The notes: generated from the letters alone by a model not told the origin. A stretch of DNA of 48,320 nucleotides from a virus (IMGVR_UViG_3300034407_003054:1-48320), one strand, 5' to 3'. Shown: positions 1 to 9,340, counted from the stretch's first letter. Made by a program: numbers and translations.

Positions 1-2
1 GA

Positions 3-2075
3 TTCACATTAGAAAGTCAAGAAAGAGGCCCATCTCAATTCATAGGAGTTCGTACTGGTGAACCAGTTGGTCTTGAGTTTAATAATACTGGTCTAAAATA
101 TGAAATGAGTGGTGTTACTTTTCCTGGTCCTGTTAACTTCTTTAAAGACACACATGCGAAAGGATTCACATTAAAAAGAAAAGAAAAAGATGATACAGAA
201 TATATTGAAGATATAAGTCTTTTTGACGATGGAGTTGGTGAATTGGGTATACCACAATTTATTCAAGATGGTACATTCCAAATAAAAGCGATAGATGGAG
301 TTGACCCAAATAAAGGTGGAATTCATGGTGTCACAAGAGATTCAGTTGCACCATTCGTATTTGGTGGTCATAATTTCTCAATACTTGAAACTGAAACCAT
401 TAATGAGATTTCAGAAAATATGTCAGATGTCAATTTAGTTGATGTAGACCAAGGTTATGGTGGTAGTACAGAAGTTGGTAAAGGTCAAGTAATAAAATTA
501 GGAGATATCTCATTAACAGGAGATAAGTTTGATGTCAAACCACAATTTGGACAATTCATTAATCAAACCATTGCATCAAAAGAATTTCTTGATAGTGCAT
601 ATGATAAATTTGGTGGAAATCGTGCACTTAGAGAACATTCAAGAGAAAACCAACCATATATCATTAGAGAAATTGGACAAAGATATCTTGGGTTTATTGG
701 TGGAGATGAATCACCACCACTTATTGCAGATGGTGGATTATTCCGAGCTGGTATTGTAACTCAATTAGATAGAGTTAGACTTGATACTGAAAGAATTGGT
801 AAATTCTTATTATCACCAAAAGGATTAGTTTGGAATGTAAAACAATTCGTACTACACAGATTAAATGCGAGACCAGAAACAAGAATATTTAATCCACTCT
901 CAACACCATTAAGTGTAACTAATTTATTCCATCAACCAAGACATATTGATTTAAATCCATTACGAATGGGATTAGGTGGATTCAGAGTTCCAAGGTATGA
1001 GGATTATGTTCATACTGAGGCAGAAGAAGCGTCATTTGTTAAAGAGGCAGCAGAAAGAACTGGTGAGATAGTAAAATTAGAAACATCAATGAAAGAGAAT
1101 TGGGATAAGGCATTTCCTAAAAAGAAAAAAGACCAAACCAAAGATGAAAACAAAGCTGTAAATAGTGCAGGTAAAGTTGAGACAGGAGTATCTGCAAAAG
1201 AAATTGCACAAAGAGCAGGTGCAGGTGGAACTGCATTATTTAAAGGTGTTCAAGTAGTTGCACTAAAGGCACAAGATAAATTAAAGGGTGTTAGAAAACT
1301 TGCAGTAGAGGTAAGTTATGATACTGATTTACAAGTTCCATATCAAGGTAAATATGGTAATATCAAAGAGTTAAATGATGGTAAAGCTTTTCCAAAAGAT
1401 TTAATTAAATTTAGAATAAGAGATGCAGTCAATGGTAAGTGGATTATATTCCCTGCATATCTTGAAGATATTTCTGATAATTCAAGTGCAGAATATTCAA
1501 CAGAAAAATATATTGGTAGACCTGATTCTGTACATATTTATAATGGGTTCACAAGAAACATTAGTCTATCATTTAAAGTTGCAGCACTTTCAAGAAACGA
1601 CTTACCAATCATATGGGAAAAGTTAAATGCACTTAAAGGATTAACTACACCTACATTTAAAAAATTCTTATCATTAGATAAAGAAGTTAGACCAGTATCA
1701 CCTTATGTTTATTTGACGATTGGTGACATGTTTAATAATACACCAGGTTACTTCAGTAGTGTTAATGTTCAAGTTAACAATACCACATCATGGGAAATAT
1801 CTGATGGAGTACAATATCCACATGTTGCAGATGTAAGTTGTGAGTTTGTATACATTGGTAAAGGATTACCAAACACATTAGGTAAACATTATGACATACC
1901 ATGGTTAAAAGATGCAGGTGTAGGTGAAAATAAATTTGGTGTATTTGCTAATATAGACCCTAAAGAAAAAGAGGCATTCATAAGAAGATATGATACTAAA
2001 GTAGATGGTGATAATATCACATGGGATAAATGGTTAAGTAAACAAAATAATAATACTTTTGGTAGAGGTAATTAA
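3..2075 (+). CDS. Tail/baseplate structural protein, 5' end missing
   Basis: The frame is already open at base 3 and runs without a stop into the ATG at 105, so the gene begins before the window; the 105 ATG has no ribosome site and is probably internal. At least 690 residues are present. The middle (about residues 380-440 counted from the 105 ATG) is Lys/Glu/Ala-rich and probably helical. The last 200 residues are beta-rich, with the motif YIGRPDSVHIYNGFTRNISL, a layout I associate with baseplate/tube-initiator-type proteins of contractile tails. The next two genes are a gp53-like wedge protein and a hub-like protein, which supports a role in baseplate assembly. The exact T4 equivalent is not clear to me. 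Confidence 0.6.
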   Translation, partial: FTLESQERGPSQFIGVRTGEPVGLEFNNTGLKYEMSGVTFPGPVNFFKDTHAKGFTLKRKEKDDTEYIEDISLFDDGVGELGIPQFIQDGTFQIKAIDGVDPNKGGIHGVTRDSVAPFVFGGHNFSILETETINEISENMSDVNLVDVDQGYGGSTEVGKGQVIKLGDISLTGDKFDVKPQFGQFINQTIASKEFLDSAYDKFGGNRALREHSRENQPYIIREIGQRYLGFIGGDESPPLIADGGLFRAGIVTQLDRVRLDTERIGKFLLSPKGLVWNVKQFVLHRLNARPETRIFNPLSTPLSVTNLFHQPRHIDLNPLRMGLGGFRVPRYEDYVHTEAEEASFVKEAAERTGEIVKLETSMKENWDKAFPKKKKDQTKDENKAVNSAGKVETGVSAKEIAQRAGAGGTALFKGVQVVALKAQDKLKGVRKLAVEVSYDTDLQVPYQGKYGNIKELNDGKAFPKDLIKFRIRDAVNGKWIIFPAYLEDISDNSSAEYSTEKYIGRPDSVHIYNGFTRNISLSFKVAALSRNDLPIIWEKLNALKGLTTPTFKKFLSLDKEVRPVSPYVYLTIGDMFNNTPGYFSSVNVQVNNTTSWEISDGVQYPHVADVSCEFVYIGKGLPNTLGKHYDIPWLKDAGVGENKFGVFANIDPKEKEAFIRRYDTKVDGDNITWDKWLSKQNNNTFGRGN

Positions 2076-2077
2076 TT

Positions 2078-2380
2078 ATGGCATCAAGATATAGAAACCA
2101 AAAAATTTTAGTAGACATGGATACTAATAAAAGATATTTATCAAGAATTAAATATCCTGTTATACCATCAAGAGATAGTGATATAAGAATAGTCACAATA
2201 CAAGGACAATCATTATTGACTCTTGCAAACGAATTTTATGGAGATGTAAATTTATATTGGGTTATTGCAAGAAGGAACAATATTAATAATACTCTTTTTC
2301 CTACTATTGGTACTGAATTGTTTATTCCTGTGGAGATGGGAGAGATAACAACTGAACTAAGTAGGTTAAATGCAGTATAA
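2078..2380 (+). CDS. 53: Baseplate wedge protein gp53-like (LysM fold)
   Basis: This 100-residue protein has a LysM-like segment at about residues 45-88 (GQSLLTLANEFYGD, then WVIARRNNINN and IGTELFIP), the pattern in which a short beta-alpha-alpha-beta unit is followed by an Asn-rich turn. T4 gp53 is a LysM-bearing baseplate wedge protein that joins wedges around the hub. This copy is shorter than T4 gp53 (about 196 residues) and consists mainly of the LysM core. It lies 2 nt after the upstream structural gene, and its stop overlaps the next start (TAATG), so the three are translated as one late structural unit. A small tail LysM protein of the gpX/XkdP type is the alternative. Confidence 0.7.
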   Translation: MASRYRNQKILVDMDTNKRYLSRIKYPVIPSRDSDIRIVTIQGQSLLTLANEFYGDVNLYWVIARRNNINNTLFPTIGTELFIPVEMGEITTELSRLNAV

Positions 2381-5300
2381 TGAAATTCAGAACTAACATA
2401 TCACCATCCGTACAAAAAACATTATTTAAAAAAATGAGAAGACTCTCAAGGGAGAATGTTAGTGGTATGCTTGAACCTAAAGATTTTAATGGTAATGATA
2501 CACCATGGGGAACTATGTTGAGTAGAGCCTGTTGGGTAAGATGTCATACACCAAGAGTAACTAAGGGTGAAGATGGTAAATATAAAAGTGAGTTAATGAG
2601 ATTGAGTTCTGCCTATGATGACGATGGTAATACAATAAATGAACCACTTTCAGGATTAAATCCACTAACAAGTCGTACAATGTTTACTTTAGATAAATCA
2701 GAAACATATAGAGGGCCTGCAGGTATTACAGGTGTTAGTGTTGATACTAAATCATTTTACATGAATAGTGCCACTATAAACTTTAAAGTTCCAAATCCAA
2801 CTGAATTTGAAAGATTAGAGAAGGGATTTTTAAAACATGGTAATGTTGTATTATTAGAGTTTGGTTGGGGTACACCTGAATATGATGATTTATCAAAATC
2901 AAAAATAGACTTTCAAAGTTTTTTAGAAGCACAATACAAAATCAATGATAAAAATGAACAATCAAATGGAAACTATTATTCAATATTAGGAGTTATTTCT
3001 GATTTTAGTTTTAATATCAATAATGATGGAATATATGAATGTAGTTTCACCTTAACTGCCATGGCGAGAAATATCATAGGACAATCCATTCAAGTTGGTG
3101 GAGTTGATAAATTATTAGGTGAGGTAAGAAATAAAATTGATTCATTAGATAGTGACGATACAGATACCAAAAAAACACTAAATAAATTTATACAGAGTTT
3201 TGCAAAATTTGAATCAGTAATGGAAAATTTAGGTACGGTAGTTAGAACATATTGTGAACAAGGTACTAAAGCTAAGGCAGATGTGGAAAGACCATGGTTG
3301 CCTGATAGAAACTTAGAATATTATTATCGTAATGGTGCTATGCACATCTCAAATGAACCAGGAATTGATAGCGGAAAATTTTGGGAATCTACAGAGGAAA
3401 AAGGAGAGAGAGGTTATGTAAGTTGGGGTTGGTTTGAAGACCAAATATTAAATAGATTCTTTTCATTTGTAAGTGTTCAAGAACAAGACAATCCAGATTT
3501 CAAAGGAGATAGTAAATTTAAAACATCTATTAGAAGTACATCATGGGAAAAAGACGATAAAGGTAATTACAAAGAAGTAGAAAATGAATGTAAATCTCAT
3601 CTTTATTTAAAATCAATGGGATTGAGTTCAGTCATACTACCAGGTTCACAAACTTTACCAGGATATGACCCTGATAAAGGTGATAGAGATATTTTAATTT
3701 ACATAGAACAAATTAACGACAGATTTAAAAACTTTGAAACTGAAGAACATAAATCTGGTTCTATAAGAAGAATGGTTTTTCCTGTCCATTTCCTTAAAAC
3801 ATATTTTACTGGTATAACATCTATTGAACAAGGACTAAATAGTTTTTGGAGTGCAGTCTCTTCACTTTATGGTGGATTTTGGAACTTTCAAGTAACTACA
3901 GATGACTTTGATACAGGTAGAATTGGAATGGTAGAGATGTATGGTTCAAATGGATTTGGTGTTGATGTTAATAAAGATTACTATAATGATTTCAAAGACG
4001 AAGTTAGTAATTCATCAAAAAATATTGATTCGTATTTAAACTATGGTGAGGAAAATAATTCTACTAATCCAAATAAGATGTTTATGATACCACTTTATAG
4101 TAAAGATTCTTTTGTAAAAGAGTTTAGTCTTGATGTCAAGATGAGTTCTCAAATGGTAACACAGGCAGTCTATGGTACACAAACAACATTCAAAACATCA
4201 GGTGGTAATTTACCACAAGGATTAACAGACTTGGGTGTTCGTGCAATGAGTTTATTATTCAATGATTCACAAGTTAATGAAATGGAACAAGAAGTTAGTG
4301 AGGATGAAATAATGAAACACATTGCATTTCCTGAACAAATTGAAGGTGTTAAAGTTGGTTCATTATATTCAAGAGGTGATACTACAGAGATTGACCCATT
4401 ATCAACACAAAGTCAATACTATGTAGACTTTACTAAAGTACCAGATATTGCATCGGATACTGCAGAGAAAATAAATAAAGTAAAGAAAGGTAAGAAAAGT
4501 TTAAAAGAACTTGATATAAATGATGAAAGTTCAGTTGAAGATTATGCGGAAAAATTACAAAAAGAAGGTAGTGTTTTATTTTTTCCATTTTCACCAGATG
4601 TAAAAAGTGAAGATAGATATCCAATCTATGATGATTCAGGAGATATGACAAGTTATTTTCGTAAAGTACATAACTTAGTTATAATGAATTATAGAGGTGA
4701 AGAAGGTGAAACTTCAAATAAAACTTCTGCATTTTATAGTCACATACCAATGACACCAATTAAGTTATCATTATCTCTTGATGGAATCGGTGGATTACGA
4801 ATTGGTAATTTATTTGTATTGGATTATCTACCACAACAATATCGTGAGTGTACACATTTCATGATAACTAAAATTGGTCACGATTTATCAACATCAGGTT
4901 GGACAACTAAAATAGAGGCAGTTATGCAAATTAGTATGTCACAATTAACTAAAAAGAAACTACAAAATGTTGATGATGGTATCAAAGTTCAATTTGGTAA
5001 AATAGGTGAATCTTTAGACCAGGCATATGTTGATTATGTTAAAGAACAAAAGAAGAGTATTGAGGATAAAGAATTCAAAGCAAAAATGGATAAAATTAAA
5101 AAAGAAGATGATGCAAAAAAACAAGAAATGGAACAAAATCTTAAAGATGGTAAATTCACCGATACCGATGGTATTGACCCAAATGACACATCAAGAGCAG
5201 CAGATGCACATCGTTCAGAGATACAATTTAGGAAAGGCCTTGAAAATCAAAGTACAACAAAATTTAATGTGGTTGCTGAAGGTGATAATTTATCAAGTCA

Positions 5301-5517
5301 AAAGATAACAAAAACACAAAAAGATACATTTGATTCAAGTGGTCAAATTAATAGTGGTGAAAAAGTAACTGAAAAGGCAATAACCGTAGATGAACTTTTT
5401 GAAAGTTTAAAAGATGATAGAAAAGATGAATTTTTCGGCCCACAACTTCCTGTAAATAAAGATGGAAGTGAACCACAAGAAGAAACAAAATCTTCGTGGT
5501 GGAATCCTTTTGACTAA
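2380..5517 (+). CDS. Large baseplate hub-like protein
   Basis: A 1045-residue protein, the largest in the window. The region around residues 770-850 (SAFYSHIPMTPIKLSLSLDG, then IGNLFVLDYLPQQYRE and a TKIGHDLSTSGWTTKIEAVM segment) matches the end of hub-type proteins (T4 gp27, Mu gp44, P2 gpD class), in which a beta-barrel closes with a V.H.l...gW.T.i motif. The N-terminal 250 residues look like a globular tail domain. The last 190 residues are charged and rich in Lys, Glu, Asp and Gln, probably coiled or disordered, and may reach another baseplate part. No lysozyme motif is seen, so no gp5-like lytic domain is fused here. It ends the structural block; an AT-rich spacer with a weak promoter-like sequence follows. 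Confidence 0.6.
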   Translation: MKFRTNISPSVQKTLFKKMRRLSRENVSGMLEPKDFNGNDTPWGTMLSRACWVRCHTPRVTKGEDGKYKSELMRLSSAYDDDGNTINEPLSGLNPLTSRTMFTLDKSETYRGPAGITGVSVDTKSFYMNSATINFKVPNPTEFERLEKGFLKHGNVVLLEFGWGTPEYDDLSKSKIDFQSFLEAQYKINDKNEQSNGNYYSILGVISDFSFNINNDGIYECSFTLTAMARNIIGQSIQVGGVDKLLGEVRNKIDSLDSDDTDTKKTLNKFIQSFAKFESVMENLGTVVRTYCEQGTKAKADVERPWLPDRNLEYYYRNGAMHISNEPGIDSGKFWESTEEKGERGYVSWGWFEDQILNRFFSFVSVQEQDNPDFKGDSKFKTSIRSTSWEKDDKGNYKEVENECKSHLYLKSMGLSSVILPGSQTLPGYDPDKGDRDILIYIEQINDRFKNFETEEHKSGSIRRMVFPVHFLKTYFTGITSIEQGLNSFWSAVSSLYGGFWNFQVTTDDFDTGRIGMVEMYGSNGFGVDVNKDYYNDFKDEVSNSSKNIDSYLNYGEENNSTNPNKMFMIPLYSKDSFVKEFSLDVKMSSQMVTQAVYGTQTTFKTSGGNLPQGLTDLGVRAMSLLFNDSQVNEMEQEVSEDEIMKHIAFPEQIEGVKVGSLYSRGDTTEIDPLSTQSQYYVDFTKVPDIASDTAEKINKVKKGKKSLKELDINDESSVEDYAEKLQKEGSVLFFPFSPDVKSEDRYPIYDDSGDMTSYFRKVHNLVIMNYRGEEGETSNKTSAFYSHIPMTPIKLSLSLDGIGGLRIGNLFVLDYLPQQYRECTHFMITKIGHDLSTSGWTTKIEAVMQISMSQLTKKKLQNVDDGIKVQFGKIGESLDQAYVDYVKEQKKSIEDKEFKAKMDKIKKEDDAKKQEMEQNLKDGKFTDTDGIDPNDTSRAADAHRSEIQFRKGLENQSTTKFNVVAEGDNLSSQKITKTQKDTFDSSGQINSGEKVTEKAITVDELFESLKDDRKDEFFGPQLPVNKDGSEPQEETKSSWWNPFD

Positions 5518-5531
5518 TAAAAAAATCTATT

Positions 5532-5560
5532 TTGAGAAATAATTACTATATTTATTAATA
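5532..5560 (+). promoter_or_regulatory. Weak promoter-like sequence before cysC-like gene
   Basis: TTGAGA at 5532 is followed by several possible -10 hexamers (TATTAA at 5553 with a 15-nt spacer, TTAATA at 5555 with 17 nt, TAATAA at 5556 with 18 nt). The TTTTGAGAAA string is shared with the sequence before gp45 (26164-26173). It sits at the boundary between the late structural genes and the metabolic block, where a new transcription unit is expected. The call rests on position and shared wording only. Confidence 0.3.
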
Positions 5561-5576
5561 AATTAATGAGGTTATA

Positions 5577-6038
5577 ATGATTCTATGGTTTACAGGTCAA
5601 CCAGGTTCTGGTAAGACTACACTATGTAATGAAATTAAAGAGAAAATTCTATACTCACATCACTATTTAAAAGATAAAATAATACATCTTGATGGTGATG
5701 ACTTGAGAGATGTTTTGGATAATAAAGATTATTCAGAAAAGGGTCGTAGAAAAAATATTCAGTTTGCAATTAATATGGCAAAGGTTATGGAAAACAAAGG
5801 TTATTTAGTTTTGGTATCTTTAGTATCACCTTATCGTGATTTAAGAATAGGTGAGATTTTTTATCTACATTCAGAAAGAGACTTACGACAAGACTACCAT
5901 GTTGAAAATTATGAACCACCAACAGAAAATTTTACAAAAATTAACACAGACAAACCAATAGAGGAGTGTATAAATGAAATACTCAATGTTTATAGGAAGA
6001 TGGCAACCTTGGCACAAGGGACATCAATGGTTGATTGA
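5577..6038 (+). CDS. cysC: Adenylylsulfate kinase-like P-loop kinase (CysC family)
   Basis: A 153-residue P-loop kinase. The Walker A motif GQPGSGKTT is at residues 7-15, followed by HLDGDDLRDVL (about 38-48) and YSEKGRRKNI (about 53-62), which are the substrate-binding signatures of APS kinases (LDGDxxR and FSxxxRxxNI). Later parts are weaker: the usual VSPY segment is present, but the C-terminal half is short. APS kinase phosphorylates adenylylsulfate to PAPS, the universal sulfate donor. No ATP sulfurylase or sulfotransferase is visible in the window, so the true substrate is uncertain. The start has a GAGG site 6 nt upstream. Its 3' end overlaps the next gene by 65 nt in another frame. 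Confidence 0.7.
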   Translation: MILWFTGQPGSGKTTLCNEIKEKILYSHHYLKDKIIHLDGDDLRDVLDNKDYSEKGRRKNIQFAINMAKVMENKGYLVLVSLVSPYRDLRIGEIFYLHSERDLRQDYHVENYEPPTENFTKINTDKPIEECINEILNVYRKMATLAQGTSMVD

Positions 6039-6315
6039 ACAAAGACTAAAACTTGGTAAAAATGTTTTAGTTTGTATCCGTGATATGATGCCAGATGAAA
6101 ATAATCCATATACGAGTGAAGAAGTATTTGATAATATAAGTTTAGAATTACAAGACTATATAAGAGTTGGACAAGTAAAGGTTATGATAATACCAGATAT
6201 AGAATCTATAAATTATGGAAGAGGTGTGGGTTATGATATAATTGAACATGAACCACCTAAAGAAATAGGAGAAATATCTGCAACTAAAATTAGGAGTGAA
6301 CAAAATGAAAATTGA
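5974..6315 (+). CDS. HIGH-superfamily nucleotidyltransferase (NMN/cytidylyl type)
   Basis: A short (113-residue) nucleotidyltransferase-fold protein. It opens with GRWQPWHKGH at residues 8-17, the GRFQPxHxGH motif of NadM/NMN adenylyltransferases and cytidylyltransferases, and ends with EISATKIR, the ISxTxIR motif that binds the triphosphate. Only about 70 residues lie between the two, against roughly 110-130 in NadM, so the acceptor-binding part is reduced. The start at 5974 is preceded by GAGGAG with good spacing and lies inside the upstream kinase gene, so the two are probably translationally coupled. A role in NAD salvage or in activating a small phosphorylated alcohol is possible; the acceptor cannot be read from sequence. 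Confidence 0.65.
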   Translation: MKYSMFIGRWQPWHKGHQWLIEQRLKLGKNVLVCIRDMMPDENNPYTSEEVFDNISLELQDYIRVGQVKVMIIPDIESINYGRGVGYDIIEHEPPKEIGEISATKIRSEQNEN

Positions 6316-6997
6316 TATCTTGGATAAAGGATACATTGAATTAGTGGATACACTTGGTGATGACTTAACACCTGTAAATGCCGCTCGTGTATCATTTGGT
6401 GGTAGGAGTGATAAATTTGAGAGTAAAGATAGAAAACTATCTAAGTTCTTAATTAAACACAAACACTTTTCACCATTCAGACATCAACATGGTATGTTTA
6501 TTATAAAGGCACCAGAGTTTGTAATGAGACAATGGTACAAACATGTCGTTGGTATTGAAACCACAAGTAATCATCCTACTAAAGACCATGCTTGGAATGA
6601 GATAAGTGGTCGTTATGTTCCATATGATGAGTTCTATGAACCAACAGAGTTTAGAAAACAATCAGAAGATAACAAACAGGCAAGTGATGGATTGATTGAA
6701 TTACAAGATAGTACAAGATTATTATGGATGACTGCACAACAAAATTCTATATCTGCATATAACGAAATGTTAAAACGAGGAATGGCAAAAGAACAAGCTC
6801 GTAGTATATTACCACTTACGGTTTATACAAAAGTATGGTGGACTGCATCATTTCAAAGTATTATGAACTTTATTGAGTTAAGAGATGAACCAACATCACA
6901 AGTGGAGATACAAGAATATGCACGAGGGTTAAAGGAAATCATGTTGGAGACATTTCCTGAAACTACTAAATTATGGAGTGAGATTTATTTAGACTAA
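6305..6997 (+). CDS. thyX: Flavin-dependent thymidylate synthase ThyX
   Basis: ThyX makes dTMP from dUMP using methylenetetrahydrofolate, FAD and NADPH. The 230-residue protein carries FSPFRH (55-60), RQWYKH (75-80) and WNEISGRY (97-104). These are the ThyX blocks, but the usual contiguous RHRxxSxNExSxRY signature is split: about 11 extra residues separate the RQW..H part from the NExSxRY part. The C-terminal RSILPLTVYTKVWWT block, with its conserved Arg and Leu, is normal. I chose the ATG at 6305 because AGGAG lies 8 nt upstream; a longer reading from GTG 6296 would put the start on the ribosome site itself. The gene overlaps the nucleotidyltransferase gene by 11 nt and ends in TAATG with the next gene. 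Confidence 0.88.
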   Translation: MKIDILDKGYIELVDTLGDDLTPVNAARVSFGGRSDKFESKDRKLSKFLIKHKHFSPFRHQHGMFIIKAPEFVMRQWYKHVVGIETTSNHPTKDHAWNEISGRYVPYDEFYEPTEFRKQSEDNKQASDGLIELQDSTRLLWMTAQQNSISAYNEMLKRGMAKEQARSILPLTVYTKVWWTASFQSIMNFIELRDEPTSQVEIQEYARGLKEIMLETFPETTKLWSEIYLD

Positions 6998-7881
6998 TGA
7001 AAGGTTGGATATTCACAACGCAAAACACACCATCATACGAAACAAAAAGGTTACTTGAATGTTTTGATAATGAAGGTATAGAATGTTTTTCTGTACATCC
7101 TAATAGTGTGGATATATTTATCAGTAAAGATAATAAAAAATCTGTGTTAGTAGATAATGAATATACATCTATTCCTGATTTTGTAATACCAAGAGTTGGA
7201 AGTGCAACCACATATTATCAGAAAGCAGTATACAGACATTTAGAACGAATGGGTGTGTTATTTATTAATGGTAGTGATGCAATTGATAATGTAAAAGATA
7301 AACTTTACACTATGCAAATATTATCACAAAATAATATTCCACATCCAAAAACAATGTTGGTTAAGAATCCAATTGATTCAAGTTATGTAGAAAGAAACAT
7401 CGGATTTCCTATTGTGGTTAAATCACTAAGTGGTACTCACGGAAAGGGTGTTTATCTTGCAGATAATAAAAGAAACTTTGAACAATTAGTAGAGATGATG
7501 GAACAATTTAATGATAGATTTAATATCATCTTACAAGAGTTTGTTAAGGATTCACATGGAAAAGATTTAAGAATTATCGTAGTAGGTGGTAAAGTTATTG
7601 GAGCAATGAAAAGAGAATCAACCGATGGTGATTTCAGAGCTAATGTTACACGAGGTGGTGGAGCAAAACCAGTAGAACTTGATGAACAAATGGAATATCT
7701 CGCATTAGAATCTACAAAGATATTAGGATTAGATATCGGTGGTGTAGATTTATTATATGATGGTGATAGTTACAAAATATGTGAGGTTAATTCTTCACCT
7801 GGTTTCAATGGAATGGAAAAATATACTGAAATAAGAGTTGCCGAACAGATAGTTACTTATGTAAAAAATAAATTAAATTAA
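6997..7881 (+). CDS. RimK-like ATP-grasp ligase
   Basis: A 294-residue ATP-grasp enzyme. An N-terminal pre-ATP-grasp part (1-95) with PDFVIPRVG is followed by DKLYTMQILSQNNIPHPKT (about 104-122), the K-loop FPIVVKSLSGTHGKGV (about 134-149), the QEFV segment, DLRIIVVGGKVIGAMKR (about 193-209) and the metal-binding end GVDLLY...ICEVNSSPGF. This order is that of RimK/LysX glutamate ligases, which add glutamate or another amino acid to a protein C-terminus, lysine-biosynthesis carrier or cofactor using ATP. All catalytic features appear intact. Start and stop are both TAATG overlaps with neighbours. Target unknown; the adjacent genes do not include an obvious carrier protein. Confidence 0.82.
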   Translation: MKGWIFTTQNTPSYETKRLLECFDNEGIECFSVHPNSVDIFISKDNKKSVLVDNEYTSIPDFVIPRVGSATTYYQKAVYRHLERMGVLFINGSDAIDNVKDKLYTMQILSQNNIPHPKTMLVKNPIDSSYVERNIGFPIVVKSLSGTHGKGVYLADNKRNFEQLVEMMEQFNDRFNIILQEFVKDSHGKDLRIIVVGGKVIGAMKRESTDGDFRANVTRGGGAKPVELDEQMEYLALESTKILGLDIGGVDLLYDGDSYKICEVNSSPGFNGMEKYTEIRVAEQIVTYVKNKLN

Positions 7882-9152
7882 TGGTTATAGTAAATTCAAA
7901 AGAGAAGTGGGATTCATTACAAAAGAGAATGAAGACCCAACACTTCATCTATCTACAGATGTTATCGGATATACACAAACATCCGAAAGAGAATCGTGTA
8001 TCTTGTTTTTATATAAGAACAATACAAGAAGAATACATTGTGCCTGTAAATCATAATGAGAAGTTTGGAACAATACAAACCATTGATGTAGACGATAGTA
8101 AAGTATGTGTGGGTGATATGAAATCATTTATACATAATTCAATGATTGATTGTGACCATGTGTTTGGGTTAGTTGATTTAAATTGGTGTCACTATATGAA
8201 AACAAATGAACCATATGATTTTGATAAACATTTAACAACTGCACATCATCATAATCATAGATTACATTACGATAAAGAGAATGTAAATGATATTATCCCA
8301 TTAGTGAAACATGGTGAGTACTTTTCAAAGGTATCAATGGACTTATTAAATTATTTAGAAGACCATGATTACTATGACCAAAGTATCTTAGAAGTTTTAT
8401 CCAAGATAGAGGATAATGGAATCCAAACTACAGATGGTTTAGTTTATTCAGAATACAATCCATACACTTCAACAGGTCGTCCAAGTAATCGTTTTGGTGG
8501 ATTGAACTTTGCCGCATTAAATAAGAAAGATGGTAGTAGAAAACAATTCATTAGTAGATTTGATAAAGGTGTATTAGTGGAGTTTGACTATGATGCATAT
8601 CATCCAAGATTGATTGGTGATAAAGTTAAGTATGAGTTTCCAAATGGTAGTGTTCACCAACACTTGGCAGACACCTATGGATTAAGTTACGATGATGGTA
8701 AGGCATTGACATTTAAGTATTTATATGGTGGTATCACACATGAAATAATAAATAATCCTTTCTTCAGTAAAGTGGATAAGTATGTTCAAAAACTTTGGAA
8801 CACTTGGAAAGGGAATAAAATCATAAAATCTGATATTTATAATAGAGAAATAAGCAGAAAGAATCTATCTGATATGAATCCTAATAAATTATTTAATTAT
8901 ATGATTCAGTTGATGGAGACAGAAAACAACATGGCAGTCTTAGAACAACTTTTACCTACTATAGAAGATAATCGTAGTAAGTTAGTTCTTTACAACTATG
9001 ATGCGTTCTTGTTTGACTTTGATATATCAGAAGGTTTGGACTATTTAAACAATGTTAAAAAGATACTTGAACAAGATGGTAAGTATCCAACACGAGTTTC
9101 AATGGGTAGTAATTACCATGAGATGAAAGACATAACGGAGAAATTTAAATGA
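7881..9152 (+). CDS. Divergent family A DNA polymerase-like protein
   Basis: A 423-residue protein whose C-terminal half carries recognisable PolA palm/fingers blocks: TSTGRPSNRFGGLNFAAL (197-214, the T.TGR region), motif A VEFDYDAYHPRLIG with Asp236, motif B KALTFKYLYGG with Lys274 and Tyr282-Gly283, and motif C LYNYDAFLFDF with Asp374. The two metal-binding Asp are kept, but the usual Glu of motif A is replaced and motif C reads YDA instead of HDE. The first 180 residues show no 3'-5' exonuclease motifs and are His-rich (HHHNH at 122-126). It is far smaller than usual PolA. The phage also has a full gp43, so this could be a repair or priming-associated polymerase or an inactive relative. 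Confidence 0.62.
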   Translation: MVIVNSKEKWDSLQKRMKTQHFIYLQMLSDIHKHPKENRVSCFYIRTIQEEYIVPVNHNEKFGTIQTIDVDDSKVCVGDMKSFIHNSMIDCDHVFGLVDLNWCHYMKTNEPYDFDKHLTTAHHHNHRLHYDKENVNDIIPLVKHGEYFSKVSMDLLNYLEDHDYYDQSILEVLSKIEDNGIQTTDGLVYSEYNPYTSTGRPSNRFGGLNFAALNKKDGSRKQFISRFDKGVLVEFDYDAYHPRLIGDKVKYEFPNGSVHQHLADTYGLSYDDGKALTFKYLYGGITHEIINNPFFSKVDKYVQKLWNTWKGNKIIKSDIYNREISRKNLSDMNPNKLFNYMIQLMETENNMAVLEQLLPTIEDNRSKLVLYNYDAFLFDFDISEGLDYLNNVKKILEQDGKYPTRVSMGSNYHEMKDITEKFK

Positions 9153-9340
9153 TTAAACTATCAAAACTTATCAATGAAAAAGATGAAGGTTTGAGTAATC
9201 CAGTTGTACAGAAAATTGATTTCAATAAACCAACCGTAATACATATTTCTGATGAAGAGATGAAATTATTACATCAAGACAAAAGATTAGAAAAGGATGG
9301 AATCACAATAATATTTGGTGATGAAAAACGAACTAAATAA
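9149..9340 (+). CDS. Small charged protein, unknown
   Basis: A 63-residue acidic/basic mixed protein that starts in an ATGA overlap with the polymerase-like gene and ends 20 nt inside the following gene, so it is bracketed by coupled genes and is likely real. The N-terminus (MIKLSKLINEKDEG) is of a type that recurs on small marine-phage proteins. No Cys, no membrane segment and no recognised domain; helix is predicted by eye for residues 1-10 and 36-48. The upstream ribosome site is a weak GGAG (AACGGAGAAA). Function unknown. Confidence 0.55.
   Translation: MIKLSKLINEKDEGLSNPVVQKIDFNKPTVIHISDEEMKLLHQDKRLEKDGITIIFGDEKRTK

Noticed and set aside
529-759. Alternative-frame + strand reading inside the first structural gene
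   Set aside because: Overlaps completely with the better gene; no ribosome site and skewed composition.
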